Of a stretch of 64,000 bases of DNA, positions 9,278-18,638 are shown in pieces. The notes under the pieces were generated by a model. That model made no database searches. It worked only from the letters and a program-made list of their open reading frames with translations, and was not told the origin of the DNA. The stretch is from Desertivirga xinjiangensis (GTDB lineage: Bacteria > Bacteroidota > Bacteroidia > Sphingobacteriales > Sphingobacteriaceae), in assembly GCF_024436435.1 (NCBI RefSeq), contig NZ_JAFMZP010000001.1:744001-808000 (forward strand). The letters run 5' to 3'. A program made the translations under genes and the position numbers. The first letter of the stretch is position 1. The number at the start of each line of letters is the position of its first letter.

Positions 9278-10897
9278 ATGAAAAAGTACATATATAGCCT
9301 CATCATCAGCATTTCCCTTTTTGGCGTAAGCTGTTCAAAATATCTGGATACCGAACCCTATTCATTTAATACCGTCGAAAACCTGTATAAAACACCACAG
9401 GATGCTGAGATCGGCCTTACGGGCTGCTATAGCATACTCAACGCCACCTCCATACAGAATACCGGCTTTGGCGAAACCTTTGTGGTAAAGATGCCCGTTA
9501 TGCTCAGCGCCGGAACGGATGAGCTGCTTACCCAGAACGGATTTACAGATCCCAATTATGCTCCCTTCGGCACTGCCGAGGTGACCAGCCAAAATCCCAC
9601 CATTAGGTACAACTGGTTCTTTTTATTTGCAGGCGTGAACCGTGTAAATTATTTGCTGGAGAATATCGACAAAGCGAACGTGCCTGAACCACGCCGCCAG
9701 CAGATCATCAGCGAAGCGCGTTTTATACGGGGATTGATCTATATGTACCTCGGTATGATGTATGGTGCTGTTCCGGTTTATGAGACCTCCGTACAATCAC
9801 CCGAACAGCAGCGTGACCCATTGCAAAAAGTGTTTAAATTTGTCATAGCCGATCTAAATAATGCTTACCAGAACCTGCCCGACAGAGCCGGTATAGATGG
9901 GCGAGCCAACAAATGGTCTGCCGCAGGTTTCCTGGCTAAAGTGTATACTTACCTCGCCAGCTGCAAAAACAACGCGGTGGGCAGCAGCCTGGGTTTTGCA
10001 CTCAATAGTTTCGACTGGGTGGATAAAGACGATATGTACAACCAGGCTAAAACGGTTACCAATGATATCATCACCTACAGTGAATATAAGTTGACTGACC
10101 ATTATGATTACCTGTTCCGGGAAAGCACCAAGCAGGCGCAAAGCGAAGAATCGTTGTTCAGTGTGCTGTCATTGTTAAATTCGCCCAACGGTAACTATAA
10201 CCTCTGGCTGTTTTGGCAGATCCCTATTGGTGCAAGTCAGGCAGGCGGCGGCTACGGCTGGTTCAGGCCTACCGGTGAAATGTTTTTTAAATATGATGCT
10301 GGCGACGCGCGACGGACACATAACCTCACTACTTATGTAGCCACAGATGGCCCGAAAGAAACAGTGGAAGGTGTAAGCTATTTCAAGCCGTATCCTTGTG
10401 ACAATCCGCTTAACGGAAATTATTGTGTGGGCAAGTTCCGCTACCGCGATCCTGCCGGCAAAACCATCTCTAATGGTAGTGCATGGTCAGATGCTAACGT
10501 GATCTTGCTGCGCTATGCTGACATATTATTGCTTAACGCAGAAGCCAAATACTTTACAGGCGACGAAGCAGGTGCGCGGGCTCGTCTATGGGAAGTACGT
10601 GAACGCTCCAATCCTGACAATATCGATGCTCTCACCACCGCTTACATGAAATCCAATTTCATAGATGAGCTTATAGATGAGCGTTCGCGCGAGTTGTGTT
10701 TCGAAAACTGGCGCAGGATTGACCTGATCCGTTTCGGCAGATACGAATCAGCGCTTAACGGCTTAAGCAATAATTTAGGAAGCTGGAACAGTATTGTCCC
10801 GGTGATAAAGGCAAACGTTAAAGCCGCTAAGATCTGGTTCCCGATTCCTAAAACCGATATAGAATTGAGCCCGCTGGAACCAAATCCCGGTTACTAA
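9278..10897 (+). CDS. susD: SusD/RagB-type glycan-binding lipoprotein
   Basis: A 539-residue surface lipoprotein. The signal peptide ends in FGVSC, with lipidated Cys at residue 19. An early KYLDTEPYS segment and the N-terminal SusD-like region (LYKTPQDAEIGLTGCY) are typical. The tetratricopeptide-like helices follow, with INEARF-type sequence (ISEARFIRGLIYMYL), and the C-terminal RagB domain ends in ELCFENWRRIDLIRFGRY and WFPIPKTDIELSP. It should cap the SusC barrel and bind the polysaccharide or its fragments. The binding residues cannot be assigned without a structure. It is translated directly after susC and belongs to the same transcript. Confidence 0.96.
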   Translation: MKKYIYSLIISISLFGVSCSKYLDTEPYSFNTVENLYKTPQDAEIGLTGCYSILNATSIQNTGFGETFVVKMPVMLSAGTDELLTQNGFTDPNYAPFGTAEVTSQNPTIRYNWFFLFAGVNRVNYLLENIDKANVPEPRRQQIISEARFIRGLIYMYLGMMYGAVPVYETSVQSPEQQRDPLQKVFKFVIADLNNAYQNLPDRAGIDGRANKWSAAGFLAKVYTYLASCKNNAVGSSLGFALNSFDWVDKDDMYNQAKTVTNDIITYSEYKLTDHYDYLFRESTKQAQSEESLFSVLSLLNSPNGNYNLWLFWQIPIGASQAGGGYGWFRPTGEMFFKYDAGDARRTHNLTTYVATDGPKETVEGVSYFKPYPCDNPLNGNYCVGKFRYRDPAGKTISNGSAWSDANVILLRYADILLLNAEAKYFTGDEAGARARLWEVRERSNPDNIDALTTAYMKSNFIDELIDERSRELCFENWRRIDLIRFGRYESALNGLSNNLGSWNSIVPVIKANVKAAKIWFPIPKTDIELSPLEPNPGY

Positions 10898-10929
10898 ACA
10901 ATTTATTTATTCACCTTAAATAATCCCTT

Positions 10930-11955
10930 ATGAAAGTATTCAAATGGAGCAGCTACGCGCTGCTCACACTGATGGTTATTGCTTTTTTTTCGGCTTGTGA
11001 AAAACAAAATGTGGTGCCGGTAGACAACACCATCGAAGCAAAAAGTAAGTTCACAAAAAATGAGATAAACCAACTCTCTACTCCAGTACAATTACTGACC
11101 GACCAGAACTTTCAGCGGGGTTTTAAGGTGCTGCACCCAAGTACAGGTGCAGTACAGGGTAACCTCCAGTACACAAGCGCAAATGGCGCACCGGTCTGGA
11201 ACCTTGCGCAATGGTACAGCGCAGCCAGCATTTATGGCGCAACACCCACTACGCTCGCTTCCGGCTCTTATCACTACGCCAATTCGTATAAAGCAATCAC
11301 CGTCGGCCCAACCACATCAAGCGATGGACATATCATATTTGCCATTAACGGACAGAGTGAGTTCGGAGGAGTGTATCGTACTGCAACAGCACCTTTTCCG
11401 CACCTCTTAGCTGACTTGAAGATCGCCGACCCGGACGGATGGCTGGGTACGGCTACTCCGTTCATTGGTGCAATGGATAGCCTTAAATTCAATATCGATA
11501 CCAAGCTGATCTATCATGCCCGTAACCAAACCACGGGTTACGATCCGGCGATACATGCGGTACAGTTCAGTTGTACCTTCCTGATCCAGAATTTGAACCC
11601 ATCAAACGCCGGCTATGGCAAAGCCATGTACTTTCTGATCATGATCTACGACGACCGTTATGCCACCCCGGGACCAAGCGTAACCACCGATATGTTCTCA
11701 GGGCAGATGATCTACAATGTGGGTATTACGCCGTTCTCATCCACCGGCCTGACCGTTGGGCAATGGAAGAACATCAGCGGAAATATCCTGCCAATGATTA
11801 AAAACGGTCTCAACGAGGCCTGGAGCCAGGGAATTCTTACCGACTCTCAGAACTATAACGATTACAAGGTCTCGTTATTCACCATGGGCCTGGAATGCCC
11901 GGGATTAAACATTGCCACTATTCAAGCTAAAAACCTAAGCTTAATTGCAAACTAA
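10930..11955 (+). CDS. Secreted lipoprotein of unknown function, paralogue A
   Basis: A 341-residue predicted lipoprotein. The signal peptide ends in FFSAC with Cys at residue 23. I do not recognise a named family. It is clearly related to the gene at 14376: both share a W-x-(L/I)-AQW segment early on, a (F/W)PHLL-x(5)-DP segment in the middle, a FxLxxQNxN strand followed by Y-D-x-RY, a LFSG-like segment, and a C-terminal PG-x(6)-(A/K)-xLxL end. The many short beta segments and the lack of catalytic signatures suggest a beta-sandwich, perhaps a glycan-binding or glycan-cleaving fold. It sits between susD and the rhamnosidase in the same operon, so a role at the cell surface in recognition of the same substrate is the simplest inference. 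Confidence 0.8.
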   Translation: MKVFKWSSYALLTLMVIAFFSACEKQNVVPVDNTIEAKSKFTKNEINQLSTPVQLLTDQNFQRGFKVLHPSTGAVQGNLQYTSANGAPVWNLAQWYSAASIYGATPTTLASGSYHYANSYKAITVGPTTSSDGHIIFAINGQSEFGGVYRTATAPFPHLLADLKIADPDGWLGTATPFIGAMDSLKFNIDTKLIYHARNQTTGYDPAIHAVQFSCTFLIQNLNPSNAGYGKAMYFLIMIYDDRYATPGPSVTTDMFSGQMIYNVGITPFSSTGLTVGQWKNISGNILPMIKNGLNEAWSQGILTDSQNYNDYKVSLFTMGLECPGLNIATIQAKNLSLIAN

Positions 11956-11962
11956 CATCCAT

Positions 11963-14362
11963 ATGCAGGCAAATAATTTATATAAAATAAAGGCATACGT
12001 TTTATTTGCCTGCATCTACCTGTTCATGTACATCAAAGGGTATGCTCAAATCGATCATACCTTTAATCCGGCATTACTTCATAACACCTGGAATGCCGAA
12101 TGGCTCAGCTATCCTGGTGTTTCGCTCAAAGAATACGGGGTATTTCATTTCCGGAAAACAATCAAGCTTGATAAAAAGCCCGGTAAATTTATTCTCCATG
12201 TCTCCGGGGATAACAGGTACAAGCTGTTTGTAAACGGTGAGGAAGTATGCCATGGTCCTGCCCGTGGCGATCTGATGCACTGGCGTTTTGAAACGGTTGA
12301 TATTGCCGGTCAGTTAACAAGCGGTGAGAACGTCGTTGCCGCGGTGGTTTGGAACTTTGGTTCGTACGCGCCCCTGGCGCAGATATCCGGTAAAACAGCC
12401 TTTATTGTTCAGGGGGATACAGACGCTGAGGCCGCAGTAAATACCAATAAAAGCTGGAAAGTTTATAAGAACGATGCATATACGACTCCCCTAAGCAAAT
12501 CACAATTCACGGTAGTTGGTCCCGGTGACAGGGTGGACGGTTCTAAATATCCTTATGGATGGGAGAAGCTGGAATTTAATGATGCCAACTGGAAAACGCC
12601 GCTTTCACTTGGCAGGGGTACTCCTTACGGGAAGACGGAGGGCGGCAATTGGCAGCTGGTGCAGCGAAACATACCGTTCATGGAGCATACCTTACAGCGG
12701 ATCAGCGAAGTCGAACGAACAGAGGGCATCAAGATGGAAAACAAATCCCTTTCAGGCAAATCGCCTCTGATCATCCCTGCGCACAGGTCTGTAAAAATAC
12801 TGCTTGATCAGACGTATCTCACTACAGCCTATCCTGAAATGGTCGTAACCGGCGGCAAAGATGCAGTGATAACCATTAACTATGCAGAGGCGCTCACAGA
12901 CCCGGATGGTAAAAAGGGAAACCGCGACAGTACCCGGGGGAAATCCCTTATTGCTGATAATGCGGACGTTTTTATGCCCGACGGTGGCAACAACAGGCAT
13001 TTCGGCACGCTTTGGTTTCGAACGTTCAGGTACATGGAACTGGCGATTAAAACGAAAGATGACCCGCTTGTTTTGAATGACCTTTATGGATGGTTTACTG
13101 CTTACCCGTTTAAAGAGAACGCGAGTTTTAAAAGCGATGACGGTTCACTTAAACAGGTGTGGGACACGGGCTGGCGTACCGCCCGTTTATGCGCAGCTGA
13201 AACGTATTACGATTGCCCGTATTACGAACAGTTGCAATATATTGGTGACACCCGTATACAAGCACTCATCTCACTATATGTATCGGGCGACGACCGGTTA
13301 ATGCGTAATGCCATACAGCAGTTTCAGCAATCCATTCTGCCGATTGGTTTAACCCAAAGCCGTTATCCCACCGCCGAAACACAGATCATACCGCCATTTT
13401 CACTGTACTGGATAGCCATGGTGCATGATTACTGGATGCATCGTGAAGACGAACAGTTTATCAATGGGAAGCTTGATGGGATACAAAGCGTTTTATCATG
13501 GTACCAACGGCAAATTGCAGCCAACGGCATGCTGGGTCCAATGGATTGGTGGAACTTTGTGGATTGGTCGTTCGGGCCCTGGGACGGCAGCAAGCCGGTT
13601 GGTGGCACCCCTCCGGGCGCCATGGACGGACATTCGGCCATTCTAAGCCTGCAGTATGTTTACGCCCTGCAAATGGCTGCTGATCTTTTTGAAGACAATA
13701 AGAGGGTAACACAAGCCACGGCATACAGGCAGCTTGCCAGCTCCTTACTTGAAAGAACAAAATCTCTTTGCTGGAACCCATCCAGGGAGCTTTTATCCGA
13801 TACTCCGGAACAAAATACCTATAGTCAGCACGCCAATATTTTAGCGGTATTGACCGGCATGTTTAAACCAGAAGAAGAAAAGGTTTTGATACGCAAGGTT
13901 CTGCAAGAGCCGGGTATAACCGAAGCAACGCTCTATTTTAAGTTTTACCTGGTGCAAGCTATGGAAAAGGCTGGCCTGGCCGATGAATACATTAGCCAGC
14001 TGAAACCCTGGAAAGACATGCTGAAACTGGGGCTGACCACTTTGGCCGAGACACCGGAACCAACGCGGTCTGACTGCCACGCCTGGAGCGCCAGTCCGAA
14101 TTATGACCTCCTGGCAACGGTATGCGGCATACGTCCCGCTAGTCCCGGCTTTAAAACCGTCAAAGTAGAACCTCAGTTCGGGCCGCTAAAAATGCTGGAA
14201 GCAAGAATGCCGCATCCGAAAGGCACTATATATCTGTCACTAAAGAAGAACAATAAACGATTAACCGGGACGATCACACTTCCGCAAGGCTTAAGCGGCG
14301 AACTGGTCTGGAATAAGCAGCAAATAGCCTTGCATCCGGGCAAACAAGTCATCAATTTATAA
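11963..14362 (+). CDS. Alpha-L-rhamnosidase, GH78
   Basis: A 799-residue exported glycosidase. The ATG at 11963 is preferred over the overlapping TTG at 11945 because it opens a good signal peptide ending in KGYAQ. An N-terminal beta-sandwich (FILHVSGDNRYKLFVNGEEV, a typical rhamnosidase N domain) precedes the Bac_rhamnosid and six-hairpin catalytic domains. The active-site segment DCPYYEQLQYIGD places D417, E422 and D429 with the same 5- and 7-residue spacing as Asp567, Glu572 and Asp579 of Bacillus RhaB. E696 (in TLAETPE) is a likely counterpart of the distal catalytic Glu841. A C-terminal beta domain follows (SDCHAWSASPNYDLL, VEPQFG). It should release terminal alpha-L-rhamnose from the imported or surface-bound glycan. 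Confidence 0.94.
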   Translation: MQANNLYKIKAYVLFACIYLFMYIKGYAQIDHTFNPALLHNTWNAEWLSYPGVSLKEYGVFHFRKTIKLDKKPGKFILHVSGDNRYKLFVNGEEVCHGPARGDLMHWRFETVDIAGQLTSGENVVAAVVWNFGSYAPLAQISGKTAFIVQGDTDAEAAVNTNKSWKVYKNDAYTTPLSKSQFTVVGPGDRVDGSKYPYGWEKLEFNDANWKTPLSLGRGTPYGKTEGGNWQLVQRNIPFMEHTLQRISEVERTEGIKMENKSLSGKSPLIIPAHRSVKILLDQTYLTTAYPEMVVTGGKDAVITINYAEALTDPDGKKGNRDSTRGKSLIADNADVFMPDGGNNRHFGTLWFRTFRYMELAIKTKDDPLVLNDLYGWFTAYPFKENASFKSDDGSLKQVWDTGWRTARLCAAETYYDCPYYEQLQYIGDTRIQALISLYVSGDDRLMRNAIQQFQQSILPIGLTQSRYPTAETQIIPPFSLYWIAMVHDYWMHREDEQFINGKLDGIQSVLSWYQRQIAANGMLGPMDWWNFVDWSFGPWDGSKPVGGTPPGAMDGHSAILSLQYVYALQMAADLFEDNKRVTQATAYRQLASSLLERTKSLCWNPSRELLSDTPEQNTYSQHANILAVLTGMFKPEEEKVLIRKVLQEPGITEATLYFKFYLVQAMEKAGLADEYISQLKPWKDMLKLGLTTLAETPEPTRSDCHAWSASPNYDLLATVCGIRPASPGFKTVKVEPQFGPLKMLEARMPHPKGTIYLSLKKNNKRLTGTITLPQGLSGELVWNKQQIALHPGKQVINL

Positions 14363-14375
14363 ATAACATTCACAC

Positions 14376-15386
14376 ATGGAAAATAACTTCACTACAATAT
14401 ACACTAGATGCATGGCATCATTAATTACGTTATCAATCTCAGTAAGCATGGCTTGCTCGCCTAAACAAGCTGTCAAACCCGACAGTAATGTCCTCGAAAC
14501 CCCCAATATTCATGATAATAAAACCATTGAAGTCATCAAAGACAATTCGTTCGACAATGGCATACAGATGATAGGAGCCAACTCATCACAGCCCGATGTG
14601 ATTGACACGATCTATCCCTTTGGCAAAACCGGCAAAGCTCCCTCCTGGAAAATTGCGCAATGGGCCAGCCGCTTTGTTATGAACGATGAAAAACCTTCCG
14701 TTAATAACGATACTGTGATCTATATGAACGAAGGCAAACGGATCACCTTTTTAAAGCAAGGAGGTAGCACAACCGTTGGCCTGGAAGTTAACGGTTCAAA
14801 AGAATACCTGGCGCCACGAAAATCAAACGAAAGCTGGCCGCATTTACTGATGGAGCAGAGTTTTGCCGATCCGGTAAGTCTGAAAAATATTAAAGCGCTC
14901 AACTATACCATTGCTGCCAAACTGATGTATGCTAAAGATCATCTGGGCAGCGCTTTCCACAAAGACCTTCATACTACGCAGATCACCTTTATTTTGTCGG
15001 TACAAAACACCAACAAGAACTCTCCCGGCTACCGCGATTATTTTTGGTTCGGCTTGCCATTGTATGATTACCGTTATCGCGACATAGCCGCCTATGCCGC
15101 ACAGGATCTGGGTAAAGAAGACGCAACCAAGAAGTTTATCTCGTTCGTGGCGAGCAATGAACTGTTCAGCGGCAGCATGCACGACGGAAACTGGATCACC
15201 ATCAATAAAGATATTTATCCCTTACTGATAAGTGCCTTTAAGCTTGCACAGCAGCGTGGCTTTTTAAAGGGCAGCACCATTGACGATATGGGTTTATCAA
15301 GTACCAATTTAGGCTGGGAAGTGCCTGGAACCTATGACAGCGGAATCCTTTTAAAAGACCTAAAACTTACCGCTACCCTTAAATAA
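14376..15386 (+). CDS. Secreted lipoprotein of unknown function, paralogue B
   Basis: A 336-residue predicted lipoprotein. The signal sequence ends in SVSMAC with Cys at about 27; an internal Met at residue 13 (base 14412) would give a shorter and equally good signal. It is a diverged paralogue of the product of 10930: the shared segments are KIAQW near the N-terminus, WPHLL...ADP in the middle, ITFILSVQNTN followed by YDYRY, ELFSGSM, and the ending PGTYDSGILLKDLKL. No known catalytic motif is visible. Two paralogues of one family flanking a rhamnosidase in one operon suggest division of labour on related parts of one substrate, but this is inference. The gene is followed 6 bases later by the six-hairpin glycosidase. 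Confidence 0.8.
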   Translation: MENNFTTIYTRCMASLITLSISVSMACSPKQAVKPDSNVLETPNIHDNKTIEVIKDNSFDNGIQMIGANSSQPDVIDTIYPFGKTGKAPSWKIAQWASRFVMNDEKPSVNNDTVIYMNEGKRITFLKQGGSTTVGLEVNGSKEYLAPRKSNESWPHLLMEQSFADPVSLKNIKALNYTIAAKLMYAKDHLGSAFHKDLHTTQITFILSVQNTNKNSPGYRDYFWFGLPLYDYRYRDIAAYAAQDLGKEDATKKFISFVASNELFSGSMHDGNWITINKDIYPLLISAFKLAQQRGFLKGSTIDDMGLSSTNLGWEVPGTYDSGILLKDLKLTATLK

Positions 15387-15392
15387 GACATC

Positions 15393-16760
15393 ATGAAAAT
15401 ACGAGTGAACGCTTTATTATGTATCTCTATATTATGTATTTCTTGTCGGCAGGCCAGCGCGCAAAGTCAGCCAGCTGACAGGTATGTGCCGATCTTAAAA
15501 AAAGCAATATACAACGACTATAAGCAAATGTTCAGGCCGGCATCAGGCGTGTTGAAATATCCTTTTATCACGCCGGGAAGCGATCAGTACGCCAATGACC
15601 TTTGGGACTGGGATTCCTGGTTAACTAATATCGCTTTGAGGCAGATCATAACCGACAAAGGCAATGTCAAAGAACAAACGGAAGCCATCGCCTATGAGAG
15701 GGGATGTATCCTGAACTTTTTATCCTTTGGAGGCTCGGATGGTTACCTTCCCATAGTGATCTGGAACAATGCAAATCCACGGAGCCAGATGCCCGAAAAT
15801 ATTTATAAAGCCAATATGCATAAACCCGTGCTTGCCCAGCATGCCGCATTCCTGGTAAAGCAGGATAATGGCAATGCAGAATGGTTGCGCGAAAAGTTCT
15901 ACTATATGCAGGCTTTTATGAACAATTATAAGATGCATCACCGTAACAAGCCAACAGGCCTGTACTACTGGCAAAATGATGTAGCCATAGGAGTGGATAA
16001 CGACCCGAGCACATTTTTTCGTCCGCCGGGTAGTTCAGCGTCGATATATCTTAACTGTTTAATGTACAAAGAGCTCCTGGCGATGGTATACCTGGCCAAC
16101 TGCCTTAATCAGGGCGAAATAGCTAAGGAATTTGAAGCGGATGCGGCAGCCCTGAAAGCAGCGATACAGGAACATTGCTGGGATGAACGCGATGGTTTCT
16201 TTTACTCGGTAGATATCAATTTGATGCCGATATCAGAAGAAAAGGCGCCGGTATTGGGCATGAACATGGTGATACATAGCGGAGCCCCGAGGGATTATGA
16301 CTGCCTTATTCAAAGACTCGGCGTATGGTCCGGGTTTTTAGCTATGTGGGCCGGTATAGCTACGCCTGAACAAGCTAAGCGTATGGTCGAAGAACATTTT
16401 AAGAACGCCAAAACCTTTAATGCCCCCTATGGTGTGCGCACATTGTCAAAAATGGAAAAAATGTACAGTGTTAAAGCAAGCGGCAATCCCTCAAGCTGGT
16501 TAGGGCCAATATGGGGCATCTCCAACTATTTTGTTTACAAAGGCCTGATAAAATACGGTTTCAAGCCCGAAGCAAATGAGCTGGCTAATAAAACCATCGT
16601 CTTGTTCGGAAAAGACATAGAGAAGCATGGTGCATTACACGAATACTACGAACCGGAATCGGGCGAGCCTATACTGAATAAAGGCTTTCAAAACTGGAAT
16701 TATCTTGTTTTGAATATGATCGCCCAGCAAGAGGGGCGCAAGCTTATCGAGGAGTTTTAA
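15393..16760 (+). CDS. Six-hairpin glycosidase, trehalase/GH63-like
   Basis: A 455-residue exported protein. The N-terminus carries a signal sequence (ILCISC) that may be a lipobox, or be cleaved at ASAQ. The fold signatures are those of (alpha/alpha)6-barrel enzymes of clan GH-G (GH37 trehalase, GH63 and mannosylglycerate hydrolase relatives): LWDWDSW at residues 70-76, RPPGSSASIYLN, WDERDGFFYSVD, WLGPIWGISNYF and LHEYYEPESGEP, the last probably carrying the catalytic base Glu. The Asp in the WDWDSW segment is a candidate acid. The true substrate cannot be deduced; placement in a rhamnosidase locus makes a glucoside, mannoside or uronide linked to rhamnose likely. It could also be an unclassified GH family. 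Fold confidence is high, specificity low. Confidence 0.8.
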   Translation: MKIRVNALLCISILCISCRQASAQSQPADRYVPILKKAIYNDYKQMFRPASGVLKYPFITPGSDQYANDLWDWDSWLTNIALRQIITDKGNVKEQTEAIAYERGCILNFLSFGGSDGYLPIVIWNNANPRSQMPENIYKANMHKPVLAQHAAFLVKQDNGNAEWLREKFYYMQAFMNNYKMHHRNKPTGLYYWQNDVAIGVDNDPSTFFRPPGSSASIYLNCLMYKELLAMVYLANCLNQGEIAKEFEADAAALKAAIQEHCWDERDGFFYSVDINLMPISEEKAPVLGMNMVIHSGAPRDYDCLIQRLGVWSGFLAMWAGIATPEQAKRMVEEHFKNAKTFNAPYGVRTLSKMEKMYSVKASGNPSSWLGPIWGISNYFVYKGLIKYGFKPEANELANKTIVLFGKDIEKHGALHEYYEPESGEPILNKGFQNWNYLVLNMIAQQEGRKLIEEF

Positions 16761-16783
16761 AAGAAGACACACAAAGAAATACA

Positions 16784-17917
16784 ATGAAGCAGTATAATAT
16801 CACTTTATATATCTTTTTATTGATAGCCGTTCAGGCAGCAGCTCAGCAAAAGCAAATCGAAGGAAGATGGCAAAAGTTTATCAAGCTGGAAGACTACCTT
16901 CAGCCATTTTGGAAAGCAGATACCATACACGATGAGATCGTACAGATCATCAAGTATGGCGACCGTACCGAAGGCACACTGTTGTTTGATAGCCGTCAAA
17001 TTGTCTCAGTCAGATCAGCAAACCTGGAAAAAACATATAAGAAGGATAAAGACTGGGCATACGAAAGCGGCAAAATCATACTTCCAGCCCGGTCAAATAT
17101 TCCTTTTATTGACAAAGATAGCCTGGTATTTAGCGTTGAAAAGCCCAACTGGTCAATGAAAGGGAAAACGCCGGGTACCTTCGTTCTTTTTAATGAGGGG
17201 GGATATTTCAGGACAATGCAAATAGCGGTGACCTACATCGCTGAACAGCCACATAAATGGACGGGACCGGTACCTGTTTTCGCAGACAAGATGCTACCTG
17301 GCACTCTACGAAAACTGAAGAAGAAAGAGCCGTTTAAGGTTGTTTTTTATGGCAACAGTATCGAAACCGGTGCCAACTCAAGTGGGTTTCAAAACGAGCC
17401 GCCCTACATGCCTTCCTGGCCTGAGCTGATCGTTTACCAGCTCAGGCAAACGTATGGCCAGCAAGTTCAATTTGATAACCAGTCGGTAGGGGGGATGCTT
17501 GCGCAGTGGGGATCGGATTACGCCATTCAACGGGTAGTACCGCAAAAGCCAGATCTTGTAATTATTGGCTTCGGCATGAACGATGGAACCTTCAACGTTT
17601 CGCCCGAAACTTACCGGCGCAATGTGGAAGCCATAATCGACAAGGTTACTGTTGATATTCCTGATGCGGAATTCATCTTGATAGCGCCAATGTTAGCTAA
17701 TCCCTTCGCCACACAAAGCAGTATCCAGGCATCGTATAAGGCGGAACTGGACAAACTCGCCAGGACTGGAATTGTGGTGGCCGACATCACTGGCGTGCAC
17801 CAGGAGTTATTAAAACGGAAAAGCTACCAGGATATGACAGGAAATAATGTAAATCATCCCAATGATTACCTGGCACGGTGGTATGCCCAATTCATTTCTG
17901 GTATTTTGATAAAATAG
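16784..17917 (+). CDS. SGNH/GDSL-family esterase
   Basis: A 377-residue exported hydrolase with a signal peptide ending in QAAAQQ. An N-terminal beta domain of about 175 residues precedes the SGNH domain. Block I reads YGNSIETGAN, with the nucleophile Ser192 in a GNS rather than GDS context. Block III reads FGMNDG with Asn266, and block V reads NNVNHPND with His358. The Asp usually found three residues before the His is Asn here, so the enzyme may use a dyad or another acid. The likely activity is removal of acetyl or other ester groups from a polysaccharide so that the glycosidases can act, as in rhamnogalacturonan acetylesterases. It is the last gene of the locus, with a strong hairpin 20 bases downstream. 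Confidence 0.85.
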   Translation: MKQYNITLYIFLLIAVQAAAQQKQIEGRWQKFIKLEDYLQPFWKADTIHDEIVQIIKYGDRTEGTLLFDSRQIVSVRSANLEKTYKKDKDWAYESGKIILPARSNIPFIDKDSLVFSVEKPNWSMKGKTPGTFVLFNEGGYFRTMQIAVTYIAEQPHKWTGPVPVFADKMLPGTLRKLKKKEPFKVVFYGNSIETGANSSGFQNEPPYMPSWPELIVYQLRQTYGQQVQFDNQSVGGMLAQWGSDYAIQRVVPQKPDLVIIGFGMNDGTFNVSPETYRRNVEAIIDKVTVDIPDAEFILIAPMLANPFATQSSIQASYKAELDKLARTGIVVADITGVHQELLKRKSYQDMTGNNVNHPNDYLARWYAQFISGILIK

Positions 17918-17937
17918 CAAGTTTTTAAACTTTTTTG

Positions 17938-17968
17938 ACAGTCGCTAGCCGGATAGGTTAGCGACTGT
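17938..17968 (+). terminator. Terminator at the end of the utilisation locus
   Basis: A perfect 10-base stem (ACAGTCGCTA paired with TAGCGACTGT) with an 11-base loop lies 20 bases after the esterase stop. A T-rich tract precedes it and a short one (TCCGTTGTT) follows, so it may work in both directions. Confidence 0.65.
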
Positions 17969-18038
17969 TCCGTTGTTATGCAGATTCATGAGTAACATAA
18001 TCGTCGATGCTCTTTGCGTTTTATTAAAGTCGAGCCTT

Positions 18039-18426
18039 TTACCAGATAATCCTGACAGGATATTGATTGAAGTATTGATCTCGGGTGATGATAGCCAGAT
18101 CATTAGTTATACTTTGTGAAATAATAAGCCGGTCAAATGGGTCCTTATGAAAAAAATGTAGATTGGTTAGCCTCAAGGTATCTTCGAAAAGTATAGGTAA
18201 ATAATTGAAATCCGTTCAGATGAATTTGATTTTCTATTGCTGAAAATTGGCTTTTCAGTTCCAGTTTCCCTAGGCTGACTTTAACGGCAATCTCCCATAG
18301 ACTAGCTACACTTACATAGTTAATAGCATCTTCTTCCTCAATGTCCTTTCTTGCATTGGTAGATAAAGAATCATCGCCTAATATATACCAAAGAAAGCTA
18401 TGGGTATCAAGCAAATTATTTGACAT
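18039..18426 (-). pseudogene. vapC: VapC-type PIN toxin, broken by a one-base frameshift
   Basis: The reading frame from 18426 begins LLDTHSFLWYI and runs through SVASLWEIAVKVSLGKL, the typical first two-thirds of a type II VapC ribonuclease. It then ends early at codon 94. In the next frame the sequence continues directly as LFEDTLRLTNLHFF and HKDPFDRLIISQS, then AIITRDQYF, and stops at 18039, which is exactly the missing PIN C-terminus with its conserved HxDPFDR and TxD motifs. The total of 388 bases is 129 codons plus one base, so one extra base, near 18190-18205, explains everything. It overlaps the antitoxin gene by one base. It may be a true loss-of-function mutation or a sequencing error; an active toxin would need the shift corrected. 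Confidence 0.8.
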
Positions 18427-18638
18427 TACATATAATCCTTAAAATCCTCAATAGGATCGTCGAAATCGTCGCGCATTACAAACATTCCTCTAGCACTTCC
18501 AAACTGAGGTTTGGGTTTACTCAGAATAGTTTTCCCTTTCTTTGCTTTACTTTCCAGAAAATCGATGAAATCAGCCACCTGAGTTTTCATAGTATCAGGT
18601 AAACTGTTAAGCTTGGTATATATCAGCCAACTGTTCAT
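18426..18638 (-). CDS. VapB-type antitoxin (DUF2281-like)
   Basis: A 70-residue protein upstream of the VapC-like gene and overlapping it by one base (TAATG). It has the form of the DUF2281 antitoxins: a helical N-terminus (LPDTMKTQVADFIDFLESKAKK) followed by a C-terminal segment with PKPQFGSARGMF and an acidic tail (DDFDDPIEDFKDYM), which is the part expected to block the PIN active site. It should bind and neutralise the toxin and repress the pair. Its frame is intact although the toxin's is broken, as expected if the toxin was lost first. Confidence 0.8.
   Translation of the reverse strand: MNSWLIYTKLNSLPDTMKTQVADFIDFLESKAKKGKTILSKPKPQFGSARGMFVMRDDFDDPIEDFKDYM

Noticed and set aside
11945-11962. 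TTG start for the rhamnosidase, overlapping the previous gene
   Set aside because: The ATG at 11963 opens the signal peptide cleanly, and the TTG adds only six residues.
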